In this document: positions 24,954 to 33,883 of the stretch, piece by piece
Position numbering within the stretch: the first letter of the stretch is position 1
Layout of the letters: the number at the start of each line of letters is the position of its first letter
NCBI GenBank assembly: GCA_016787565.1
Contig: JAEUUG010000003.1
Coordinates: 62,001 to 126,000 of the forward strand
From: Cyclobacteriaceae bacterium
Lineage (GTDB): Bacteria > Bacteroidota > Bacteroidia > Cytophagales > Cyclobacteriaceae
Length of the DNA stretch: 64,000 bases
Direction of reading: 5' to 3'
Translations under genes and position numbers: made by a program
The notes under the pieces: model-generated
Seen by the model: only the letters and a program-made list of their open reading frames with translations
Databases searched by the model: none
What the model was told of the DNA's origin: nothing

Positions 24954-26270
24954 TTATTTTTCTCTTCCTAGTTCGTGTAGTTTCTCTACATCGTTGTTGA
25001 CAGAGAGAATTAGCAAGCAGGTAGCGGTGCAAAAAACAGGACTGGTAATGCAATGATGTCCGCTCCAGCTTCCATCATTATTTTGGATTTTAAGTATGCG
25101 TCCGCTCGTATTGTCGTACCAGGTTTTCCAGGTGTTGTCATTGCCAATAATCATTGACTCGCCTGTTTGTAAATAGCTAAGAAATTCTTCACCGCCATTA
25201 CTTCCGAAGCCATCGATAATGTCTTCACGTTGTGCCTGAATTTTAGCAGATTGGTAAACCTCATACGCAGTGGAGTATTTCATCGCATCATCCTGATCAA
25301 AGCCAATTTTCCTGAGATTATCGGCTGATGCAGGCGCATTTTGTGCCAATCGTCCATCGCGTTTTGCGCGTTCCATTTCTTCTTCCACTTTACGCGCTTC
25401 TTTTGCGCTGGCACGGGTTGATCCCGACACTGAATACAACATGATGCCGGCACCCATTTCGGTTTTAACATCTCCGGTTTTTGCATCATAATTTTTCTTC
25501 TGGAAGTCTTTTGCTTTTTGGAGGGCATTTTCATCGACAGACGCACCAACACTTTGTGCCGATTCTAACGCATTACTGGCAAATGAAGATTGCAGTACGC
25601 CAGCCCAGCCGGATCCAACGGTGCTGCCATCACGATCTTGTGCGCGCTGAATTTTGGCTACGCAGGTGTTGAGTGATTTTTTTACCCGAGACTTTAATGC
25701 GCCATCGTGCTGCGTATAATCGACCACATTCGATAAAAATTGAGCCGTTAGGATAACATCAATGTTAGCCCCGAGTTTGGTTTGAATTTGTGTACCGGTT
25801 AATTCCGTGATGTTGTAGCTGGCCGCAGGTGAACCTTCCACAGCCGCTAGTAAATAGTGTAATGCTTTTTTGAGCTGTTGTGAATATTGACCCGTTGTCA
25901 GCGTACTTCCGCTTCTCAGTAATGCCATCGAAACCATTGCCGTTGTGGCCGGATCGGTCTGCACAGCATGTGGATTTGTAATATCCTGTCGGTAGTGCGA
26001 GCCGGCACCCCATCCTCCATTTTCATTTTGCGATTTTGCAATCCACGAAAGTCCGCGGGTAATGGAGAGCTGAACCGATTCAGGAGTTTTGAAAGCGGCA
26101 TGCTGATCGGATGACTCTTCACCCATCACCGTTCGGAATACACATCCTTTCGGAGGAACAAACGGTTTATATTGTTTTTTTGGTTCGACAGCCCGTCTGA
26201 AAGAAAAGGCGAGCAGGATACATGAACTGACCACTACCAAGGTGATCATGCTGATTTTTAAATTTTTCAT
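24954..26270 (-). CDS. Exported prenyltransferase/squalene-cyclase-fold protein
   Basis: A 438-residue exported protein. The N-terminus has a hydrophobic signal with a possible lipobox VSSC (Cys17). The mature protein contains repeats of the terpenoid-cyclase/protein-prenyltransferase toroid fold, for example ITRGLSWIAKSQNENGGWG and ILKIQNNDGSWSG with its Gly-Gly/Gly-Ser-Trp turns, and long helices in between. Catalytic motifs of cyclases (DxDD) are not visible, so it is more likely a binding or structural relative than a squalene cyclase. The C-terminal repeat carries three cysteines in HHCITSPVFCTATCLL. It follows a MITE-like element and precedes the ABC permease array on the same strand. 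Function unknown. Confidence 0.65.
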   Translation of the reverse strand: MKNLKISMITLVVVSSCILLAFSFRRAVEPKKQYKPFVPPKGCVFRTVMGEESSDQHAAFKTPESVQLSITRGLSWIAKSQNENGGWGAGSHYRQDITNPHAVQTDPATTAMVSMALLRSGSTLTTGQYSQQLKKALHYLLAAVEGSPAASYNITELTGTQIQTKLGANIDVILTAQFLSNVVDYTQHDGALKSRVKKSLNTCVAKIQRAQDRDGSTVGSGWAGVLQSSFASNALESAQSVGASVDENALQKAKDFQKKNYDAKTGDVKTEMGAGIMLYSVSGSTRASAKEARKVEEEMERAKRDGRLAQNAPASADNLRKIGFDQDDAMKYSTAYEVYQSAKIQAQREDIIDGFGSNGGEEFLSYLQTGESMIIGNDNTWKTWYDNTSGRILKIQNNDGSWSGHHCITSPVFCTATCLLILSVNNDVEKLHELGREK

Positions 26271-26350
26271 AAGCCAAGTATTTGTTTACTGGACTTATGA
26301 TGCACAGCGTTTATTTTTCCATACGCACGTGAGCCTTTTATTTTATATAC

Positions 26351-28774
26351 CTATTCGTTGCGCAGGGAATTTACCGGGTTATCATTTGCAACTTTCAGAG
26401 TCTGGTAGCCAACCGTAACCAGTGCTATCACTACTGCAATAACAGCGGTTAGAGCAAAGAGCCATAATTTTATTTCAACCTGGTAAGGATATTTACTGAG
26501 CCACATATTTCCCACTATCCAGGCAATAGGCGCTGCCAGCAGAAACGCCACAAGTACTAACAGAATAAAATCTCTGGAAAGTAATAGCACAATGTTTTGT
26601 GCCGTGGCACCTAAAACTTTGCGAATGCCAATCTCTTTTGTGCGTTGTGCAGAGGTATAGGTGGCTAAACCAAACAATCCAAGACAGGAAATAAGGATGG
26701 CAAGCATAGCGGCAGTTCGAGCCAGTTTTGAGGTACTTTGCTCTCTTTTATAAAAGTGCTTGATGGTTTCATCTAGAAACTCAAAATGTATCTTATCATT
26801 GGGATAAACTTTTTTCCATGCTGTTTCAATTTTTTCAAGAGCATTTGGTAGGGAGCCGACTTGCGTATTTTCCAGTTGGATATTGAAGCATGTGAAGTTC
26901 TTACTTTCATCGGCTATGATCACCGGCTCTACTTTGTTGTGCAAAGATTGTATGTGAAAGTCGCTGACTACCCCAACAATAGGGAGTGTCTTTTTATTGT
27001 AGTCAATCTGCTGTCCAATGGCATCATGTGGAGTGGCAAATCCCAATTGCTTTAACAGCGTTTCATTGATAAGTACTTCTTTCACTGTATCGCTTGGGGA
27101 AAGATTTCTGCCACTCAATAATTTGATGCCGTAAAAATTCAAGAAGTTTGAATCGCCAAATTTGCGAAAGGCGTTTACTTTGATTTCATCTGCTTCTTTA
27201 TAAGAAATAGTTGAGGAACTCCATCCATTGTATGAAGGAGGCTGGCTACTCAGACTTATCTTGGAGATGCCGGTTGTCTTCTCCAATTCATTTTTTAAGG
27301 CAATTTTTTTTTCGTGACTTTCATGCCACGGAGTGTTGAAATAAACAATTGCATCTTTTTTAAAACCAAGATCTTTGGAAAGCAGATAGCGTATCTGCAA
27401 GCCTACGATCAGCGTTACAATAATCAACACCTGTGCAAACGTAAACTGAAATACAATAAGTGATTTTCTTAGAAAAGCTGATCCTGAATTTTTAGTTCCG
27501 AAAGACAATCGATTTTTTAGTACGGCTGCAGGTAGAAATGATGATAAAGCAAAGGCTGGATAAAAACCAGCCAGAAAACTAACGATGAAGATCAAGCTTA
27601 TCAGGAATGGGATAAGCTCAAATAGGCGAATTTCAACACCCTGCGGAACAAATTCATTAAAAAAGGTTAATGCTATTTCTGAGATTGGAAGTGCGAAAAC
27701 TACTGCAAAAATAGTAATAATCAGACTTTCTGTGAGAAACTGAGCTATTAGCTTTGTTTGACTGCTTCCCATCACTTTCCGAATCCCAACCTCGCGGGCT
27801 CTCCGAAAGGACTGTGCGGTTTCCAGGTTGATAAAGTTGATAGAAGCAATGAGCAAAAGTAATATGGCTACGACCAGAAGTGCCCCCAAGGTAGGTAGAT
27901 GAGCTGGTGACTGGCTGTGGTCGAAAATTCCGGACTCGCTATTGAAGTGTAAATCTGAAAGGGACTGAAGTTTGAAGTCGTTGTCTACATCCCAATCACT
28001 TTTAGCTTTGTAGAGCGATGACAGGATGGGCATCTGGGATTGAATTTTTTCAATTGCTGTTTGCTCATCTAGGCGGATAAATAATTGTGAGCTGCTGTTT
28101 ACATTCGACCAATCATCTATTTGAATTTCATTTTTCAACCAGCTTTTTTCAATAGTGCTGATGCTGATGAAATCCTGAAAATCGATATCTGTATTAAATG
28201 GCAAATCTTTTACAATACCAGCTACAGTAGTCGGTAAGGAATCACGGTAAATAATTTCTTTTCCTATTACAGCTTCTGGTGCAGCAGTTCCAAAATAGCG
28301 TTTAGCCCGACTTTCGGTGAGGATGGTTTGAAAAGGTTTTTCCAGAAGTTGAGGAGATCCTACAATCCATTCGTAATTTTGAAATACATCAAAGAAGGCT
28401 GGATCTGCCAGTATCATACCTTCTTGTCGTTCGAGATTATTTTTTTCGCTGAGCGATGGTATGACAACAGTTCCGGAGAAGCCATGAAATGAAGCTATAC
28501 TGGCAATACCGGTAAACTGTTCTTTCATTGCCGTACCTGTTGCAGCGGGCACACCCCGGTTTAACCCTGAGAAGACACCCTTAAAAACAGAGTGAACGCG
28601 GTAGATTTGATCATATCCTTCAAAACCTCTATTGAATGATAATTCGTGCGTTACAATAAGATATATGACAAGGCAGGCACTTACACCAATAGCCAGTCCG
28701 ATCACATTGATCAAACTGTAAAGTTTGTTTTGAAGCAGATTTCGCCAGGCAACAGTTAGGATATTTTTGATCAT
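26351..28774 (-). CDS. FtsX/MacB-type ABC transporter permease (third of a tandem array)
   Basis: An 807-residue inner-membrane permease. An N-terminal transmembrane helix (about 17-42) is followed by a periplasmic MacB-type domain, then an FtsX block of three helices around residues 290-410, a second periplasmic domain, and a final FtsX block around 690-800 containing ISCLGLFGLATYTSAQRTKE. It ends NPVNSLRNE like its two neighbours. Such 800-residue permeases typically work with an ABC ATPase and a lipoprotein carrier to move substrates across the envelope, but no ATPase or periplasmic adapter is encoded nearby. It is the last gene of a three-gene run and lies 48 bases after the previous permease. 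Substrate unknown. Confidence 0.87.
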   Translation of the reverse strand: MIKNILTVAWRNLLQNKLYSLINVIGLAIGVSACLVIYLIVTHELSFNRGFEGYDQIYRVHSVFKGVFSGLNRGVPAATGTAMKEQFTGIASIASFHGFSGTVVIPSLSEKNNLERQEGMILADPAFFDVFQNYEWIVGSPQLLEKPFQTILTESRAKRYFGTAAPEAVIGKEIIYRDSLPTTVAGIVKDLPFNTDIDFQDFISISTIEKSWLKNEIQIDDWSNVNSSSQLFIRLDEQTAIEKIQSQMPILSSLYKAKSDWDVDNDFKLQSLSDLHFNSESGIFDHSQSPAHLPTLGALLVVAILLLLIASINFINLETAQSFRRAREVGIRKVMGSSQTKLIAQFLTESLIITIFAVVFALPISEIALTFFNEFVPQGVEIRLFELIPFLISLIFIVSFLAGFYPAFALSSFLPAAVLKNRLSFGTKNSGSAFLRKSLIVFQFTFAQVLIIVTLIVGLQIRYLLSKDLGFKKDAIVYFNTPWHESHEKKIALKNELEKTTGISKISLSSQPPSYNGWSSSTISYKEADEIKVNAFRKFGDSNFLNFYGIKLLSGRNLSPSDTVKEVLINETLLKQLGFATPHDAIGQQIDYNKKTLPIVGVVSDFHIQSLHNKVEPVIIADESKNFTCFNIQLENTQVGSLPNALEKIETAWKKVYPNDKIHFEFLDETIKHFYKREQSTSKLARTAAMLAILISCLGLFGLATYTSAQRTKEIGIRKVLGATAQNIVLLLSRDFILLVLVAFLLAAPIAWIVGNMWLSKYPYQVEIKLWLFALTAVIAVVIALVTVGYQTLKVANDNPVNSLRNE

Positions 28775-28822
28775 ATCATTTAATCATTCGAGGAGTGCGT
28801 AGTATTTTCATAGGTGGAGAAG

Positions 28823-31258
28823 TTATTCATTTCGCAATGATTTCACAGGATTGCTCACAGCGGCCTGCAAGGCTTGTGACAAGATTGTTAACAGCGCAAT
28901 GGTGAAGGCAATGATACCGGCAAGAGATGCTGCACCAACGTTAAATTGAATGCGGTAAGCAAAATCTTGCAACCATAGTCTTTCAATAGAAAACCACGTA
29001 ATGGGTATAGCCAGAACAAATGCGATGAATACCAGCCGGGCAAAATCTTTGGTGAGCAGCAGCACAACCTGTGCGATGTTGGCACCCATTATTTTGCGAA
29101 TGCTTATTTCTTTTGCACGTTGCTCGGCTGAGAAGGTGGCGAGTCCGAATAGTCCAAGGCAAGCAATGATAATGGCCAGACTAGTGAAGATAATGAACAC
29201 TTGGCCCATGCGTTGTTCAGCATCAAATTTGGCTTTGAAGTTATCGTCTACAAAAGTGTATTCGAAAGGCGATTCGGGTGCGTACTTTTTCCATATTTTT
29301 TCAATGAGCGTTACACTCTCCAGAACATTGTTGCCCGCAATGCGAATACCCATTTCGGCATTGGGTTCCTCCCCCAATACAAAAACCATTGGTCGAATGT
29401 TATTCTTCAACGATTCAAAATTGAAGTTCTTGACAATGCCTATCAATTGAAGTTCGCGACCCTCGATGGTATTGAAGCGTGATAAAAGTTTCTGACCTTC
29501 TGCTTTTTCCCAACCCAGTTGTTTGGCAGCAGCTTCATTGAGCAGAAACGCAGCTGTATCTGTTGGAAAGTCGCGTGAAAAGAAACGACCCTCTTGAATT
29601 TCATATCCCATGGTTTTGGCCGCATCGTGGTCGATCACATGAATAGAGAGAAGTTGTTCTTCACTGCTTTCCACTGCTTTGAATACCGAACTCCAGTCAA
29701 TGTTCGGGGGCAGACGGTTCGCATAGGTTGCAGCAATAATCTCCGGATGTTGCAGTAACTCATTTTTGAAAGCCTTGGCATCTTTACTTAATGACCAGGT
29801 GTGATAGAGGTTCAAAATATTTTCTTTATTGAATCCCAGGTTTTGTTGCTGAACAAACTTCAATTGCTGGTATACCATCAAGGTAGCCACTATCAATCCG
29901 ATCGAAATAAAAAATTGAAAAACCACCAGCGCATTCCGTATACCGGAGCTCTTCATGCCGGAGCGAACTTTTCCTTTTAATACTTCAACCGGATTAAATG
30001 AAGTCAGGTAGAATGCAGGATAGCTCCCGGCCACCAAACCCACTACCAGAGCGAAAGTCAATATTCCTACCATAAATACCGGATTAACCAGTGCATTGAA
30101 AGCGATATCTTTTCCGGTAATAACATTAAAGGAATTGAGTGCCAGCGAAACAAATGCCAGGCCCAGCACCACGGCCACCACGGTATAGATGTAAGACTCC
30201 AGTAAGAATTGACCCACCAGCCGCGAGCGCATACCACCGATCGTTTTACGAACACCAACTTCTTTGGCACGGTTTGCTGCGCGGGCAGTGCTCAGGTTCA
30301 TAAAGTTGATGCAAGCTAACAGAATAATAAAGGCGGCAATCATACCGAATAAATAAAGATAGCGAATGTTGCCGTTGGGTTCCAGTTCATCCTGAATCTG
30401 TGAGTGCAGGTGAATGTCAGTAAAGGCCTGTGTTTGAAAACCTATTTTACCACCACCTTCTTCAAACTTTTTCAGGTCCATGTTCATGAACTGCTGTATT
30501 TCGCGGGCACAATAGGTCTCGATAAAATGTCGATACGCATTGTTCACCGTTTCAATTTTTGCCTGGGGATGAATTTTGAAATACGTAACAACTGAACTAT
30601 TTAACCATATTGCATATTGAAGCTGATCCCAGGAAGAAAGGGAATACAGAAAATCAAATTGAATGTGTGAGCTATGTGGAGGGTCAGCTGCAATACCGGT
30701 TACTTCCGCTTTCATTTCACCACGGCTTCCAATGGAAAGTTGTTTTCCGAGGGGTGACAAATCACCGCTGCCGGTGTAACCAAAGTATTTTTTTGCAGCA
30801 CGTTCAGAGATAACAACTTTATGCGGTCCGTTCAGAACTTCTTTTGGATTTCCTACCAGCAGTTTGAAGCCTTTGAAAAAATCAAAAAAATTAGAGTCGG
30901 CAAGCAGGAAATGTTTTTCAGTAAAGATGTTTGTTTCGTAGCGCACCGGAATAGTATTCCATTTTGATATCCGAACGGTAGACTCTACAGCGGGTACATC
31001 TTTCATCAAGGCTTCGGCCATTGGTATGCCGGTTTGAATGGTAGTGAATTCATTGCCCTGAATGCTTCCGGTGAAAGTACTTCTGTATATGCGATCTGCA
31101 TCGGGATGAAAGCGATCGTACCGCAATTCATCTGAAATGTATAAGATCAGCAATAGCGAGCTTGTAATACCCAGTGTTAAACCAAAGATGTTAATCGCTG
31201 AATATGCCTTTTGCCGGAGCATGATGCGCAGTGCGGTTTTGAAATAGTTTGATAGCAT
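28823..31258 (-). CDS. FtsX/MacB-type ABC transporter permease (second of a tandem array)
   Basis: An 811-residue paralogue of the flanking permeases with the same architecture: N-terminal helix, two large periplasmic domains and two FtsX blocks. It begins MLSNYFKTALRIMLRQKAYS and carries LIILACINFMNLSTA-like and CLGLFGLATFSAEQRAKEI segments that all three genes share, ending NPVKSLRNE. The sequences differ clearly in their periplasmic parts, so this is an old duplication and not a recent one. Spacing to the upstream permease is 23 bases. No ATP-binding subunit is adjacent. Confidence 0.88.
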   Translation of the reverse strand: MLSNYFKTALRIMLRQKAYSAINIFGLTLGITSSLLLILYISDELRYDRFHPDADRIYRSTFTGSIQGNEFTTIQTGIPMAEALMKDVPAVESTVRISKWNTIPVRYETNIFTEKHFLLADSNFFDFFKGFKLLVGNPKEVLNGPHKVVISERAAKKYFGYTGSGDLSPLGKQLSIGSRGEMKAEVTGIAADPPHSSHIQFDFLYSLSSWDQLQYAIWLNSSVVTYFKIHPQAKIETVNNAYRHFIETYCAREIQQFMNMDLKKFEEGGGKIGFQTQAFTDIHLHSQIQDELEPNGNIRYLYLFGMIAAFIILLACINFMNLSTARAANRAKEVGVRKTIGGMRSRLVGQFLLESYIYTVVAVVLGLAFVSLALNSFNVITGKDIAFNALVNPVFMVGILTFALVVGLVAGSYPAFYLTSFNPVEVLKGKVRSGMKSSGIRNALVVFQFFISIGLIVATLMVYQQLKFVQQQNLGFNKENILNLYHTWSLSKDAKAFKNELLQHPEIIAATYANRLPPNIDWSSVFKAVESSEEQLLSIHVIDHDAAKTMGYEIQEGRFFSRDFPTDTAAFLLNEAAAKQLGWEKAEGQKLLSRFNTIEGRELQLIGIVKNFNFESLKNNIRPMVFVLGEEPNAEMGIRIAGNNVLESVTLIEKIWKKYAPESPFEYTFVDDNFKAKFDAEQRMGQVFIIFTSLAIIIACLGLFGLATFSAEQRAKEISIRKIMGANIAQVVLLLTKDFARLVFIAFVLAIPITWFSIERLWLQDFAYRIQFNVGAASLAGIIAFTIALLTILSQALQAAVSNPVKSLRNE

Positions 31259-31281
31259 AGCGTAGCGTATTATTTTTTTAC

Positions 31282-33720
31282 TTATTCGTTGCGTAAAGAA
31301 TTTACGGGATTGGCAAGGGCGGCCTTGATTGACTCAAAGCTGACAGTCATGAGGGCAACAACCAGAGCTGCACCTCCGGCATACAGAAATACAATTGGGT
31401 TAATTGCTGTCCGGTAAGCAAATCCCTCCAGCCATTGCGCGGATGAATACCATGCCACGGGCACAGCGATTACGATAGCAATGGTTATCAGTTTGATAAA
31501 TTCTCCTGACATCATGCGCACTACCTGGTTTACGCTTGCCCCCATTACTTTACGAATGCCGATTTCTTTGATTCGCCTCTCGGCCATATACATAGAGAGG
31601 CCATACAATCCCAATGAACAAATTACCAAGGCAATTCCCGTGTACATCGAAATCATCTTGGCCATTTTTTGGTCTTCCGTATATTGCTTTTGAACATTTT
31701 CATCCAGGAATGAATATTCAAAAGGTGTGTCATTGATGAGGGTATTCCACGTTTTTTCAATGGCTGCAATAGTTGACTGAAAGTTATCGGCCTTTACACT
31801 GGCTACCATAAATGCGAAATTATCAGGAGTCGATAATTCGAATAGAATGGGATTGATCTCGCTCTTTAGTGATACCTGATGAAAATCCTCCATTACGCCA
31901 ATAACTTCAAAGTCGTATTGCTGACCTTGCCATTCGAAGTGAAGTTTTTGCCCTACCATTTTTTCAGGCTCTATTCCAAACCGTTTAGCAGAGGTGCGAT
32001 TAACAATCAGCTTACCGCGTTCCATTTCTGTGTTGTCGGTAAACTGACGGCCCGCTATCATTTTAATGCCCATTAGGTTGATGTAATCTTTATCAATCTG
32101 ATTTCGCCTGTGCAGGATGGCCTTATCCATATTGCCACCTTCGGTATAAAAGGCCATGTCGCTCCAGATTTGTGAGCCCGGCACATAGGCCGTACCCGCA
32201 ACACCTTGCACGAGGTTAGTTCGCTCCAATTCACTTTTCAGTGTTGCAAATTGTTTCGATGCCTCCATCGTTCGGATAGGAAGTACAAGCTTCGCTTTAG
32301 CATCAAACCCCAGGTCTTTCTCCTGCATAAACCGGAGTTGTTGCGAAATAATGAACATGCCGCTGACGAGGATGATGGCGATCATGAATTGAAAAACAAC
32401 CAATGTCTGGCGAAGCAATCCCGCAGAATTGTTCAATGCAAACTTTCCCTTTAAGACTCGAGCAGGTTGAAAAGAAGATAAATAAAACGCAGGATAACTT
32501 CCCGCCAATAGTCCGGTCAGAAGGATCAGAAATAGCAGTGCTCCTGCAAACAGAAATACGTTATCGCTGCCAAGGGTAATGGATTTATCGGTAACCAAAT
32601 TTAAAAAGGGCAGGGCCAACTGCACCAGCACGATGCTGATAATCACCGCCATGAAAACTGTAACCATAGCCTCACCAATAATCTGATTGATCAGTGAAAT
32701 CCGAAACGCTCCCAGCACTTTACGGATACCAATTTCCATAGATCGTTTCGTGGCTTTCGCGGTGGATAAGTTCATGAAATTGATGCAAGCCAGCAACAGA
32801 ATGAATCCTGCAATGGAACCAATAATGTAGATGTATTTAATGCGTGGTGATTGTCCTACTTCAGACCGGAGGTAAATGTCTTTTATAGGTTCAAGCGAAA
32901 TTGTTTTGTTCATGCCCAGCGCTTTCATATCCTCCGTACCGTACTTCCGAAGTACTTCATTCATCTTTTTTTCCACCGCTTGCTTATCATGACCCTTTAC
33001 TAAGCGCAGAAACGAGGGAACAAAATTTTGCCCAGCCCATTCGTCTGTGGCGCTGGGACTTGTACGCAAGTATTCAGCAATACCCCCGGAGCTCATCATG
33101 GAGATAAAGAAATTGGCTTGCAGAAAACTTTTTGAGTTAGATTTAAAAACTCCAGTAACCTTGTATTGACCAACTGCTCCATCCTGATCAATGCTAATGA
33201 TTTTATTTAGTGCTGATGCTCGGCCAAACAACTTGACCGCTAAATTGTCGGAAATAACAACGGTGTTTCCATCCGTCAACGCTTGTTCGGGGTTACCCTC
33301 AATGAAGGTGTACGATAGGATATCAAAAATCGAGGAGTCGGCTACCAGACCATTCGTTTCATAAAAGGTATTGTCTTCATACTTGATGAGATTTTGTGCA
33401 ACCCCGGGTGGATTTACAGCTCTTGCTGCCTCTTCAATTTCAGGTATCTCGTCCTTCATGGCCATGGCAATAGGAGGTGAGACTGTTCCCAGTTTGTCAA
33501 ACCCAAGGCCCTTATCGCTTTCAAAGGTTGTAACAATTCGATAGAGATTATCCAAATCCTGATGCTGTGTATCGTAGCTCAATTCATCAGCGATGTACAG
33601 CGATAGTGTAAGGCAACACGCGATACCCAAGGCCAAACCTGTAATGTTGATAAAAGAAAATACTTTGTTCTTCAGCAGGTTGCGCAGTGCAATTTTGATG
33701 TAATTTTTCAGCATAGCCAA
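31282..33720 (-). CDS. FtsX/MacB-type ABC transporter permease (first of a tandem array)
   Basis: An 812-residue permease, the first transcribed in the array. It starts MAMLKNYIKIALRNLLKNK (an alternative ATG is two codons later), followed by a transmembrane helix, a periplasmic domain with LGTVSPPIAMAMKDEIPEIE, an FtsX block around 290-420 with LLACINFMNLSTAKATKR, a second periplasmic domain, and a last FtsX block with SMYMAERRIKEIGIRKVMGA. It ends NPVNSLRNE. The 163-base gap before it and the kup stop may contain its promoter, but no consensus TAnnTTTG was found there. The conserved GIRKVMGAS segment suggests it shares function with the next two genes. Confidence 0.88.
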   Translation of the reverse strand: MAMLKNYIKIALRNLLKNKVFSFINITGLALGIACCLTLSLYIADELSYDTQHQDLDNLYRIVTTFESDKGLGFDKLGTVSPPIAMAMKDEIPEIEEAARAVNPPGVAQNLIKYEDNTFYETNGLVADSSIFDILSYTFIEGNPEQALTDGNTVVISDNLAVKLFGRASALNKIISIDQDGAVGQYKVTGVFKSNSKSFLQANFFISMMSSGGIAEYLRTSPSATDEWAGQNFVPSFLRLVKGHDKQAVEKKMNEVLRKYGTEDMKALGMNKTISLEPIKDIYLRSEVGQSPRIKYIYIIGSIAGFILLLACINFMNLSTAKATKRSMEIGIRKVLGAFRISLINQIIGEAMVTVFMAVIISIVLVQLALPFLNLVTDKSITLGSDNVFLFAGALLFLILLTGLLAGSYPAFYLSSFQPARVLKGKFALNNSAGLLRQTLVVFQFMIAIILVSGMFIISQQLRFMQEKDLGFDAKAKLVLPIRTMEASKQFATLKSELERTNLVQGVAGTAYVPGSQIWSDMAFYTEGGNMDKAILHRRNQIDKDYINLMGIKMIAGRQFTDNTEMERGKLIVNRTSAKRFGIEPEKMVGQKLHFEWQGQQYDFEVIGVMEDFHQVSLKSEINPILFELSTPDNFAFMVASVKADNFQSTIAAIEKTWNTLINDTPFEYSFLDENVQKQYTEDQKMAKMISMYTGIALVICSLGLYGLSMYMAERRIKEIGIRKVMGASVNQVVRMMSGEFIKLITIAIVIAVPVAWYSSAQWLEGFAYRTAINPIVFLYAGGAALVVALMTVSFESIKAALANPVNSLRNE

Positions 33721-33883
33721 ATCTTTGGTCGAGGTGGTGTTTCCAAGATCAATGCCATTTCGAATTTTGCTCGTGGTTGGCTAAAACCGGGCTTTTCTTT
33801 TATAGATCTGCGTTATTGCCGATCACATATGAACAGGAGTGTCCGCATGCGGTCGATTTCAACGGAATGTTTAATGAAGAAAA

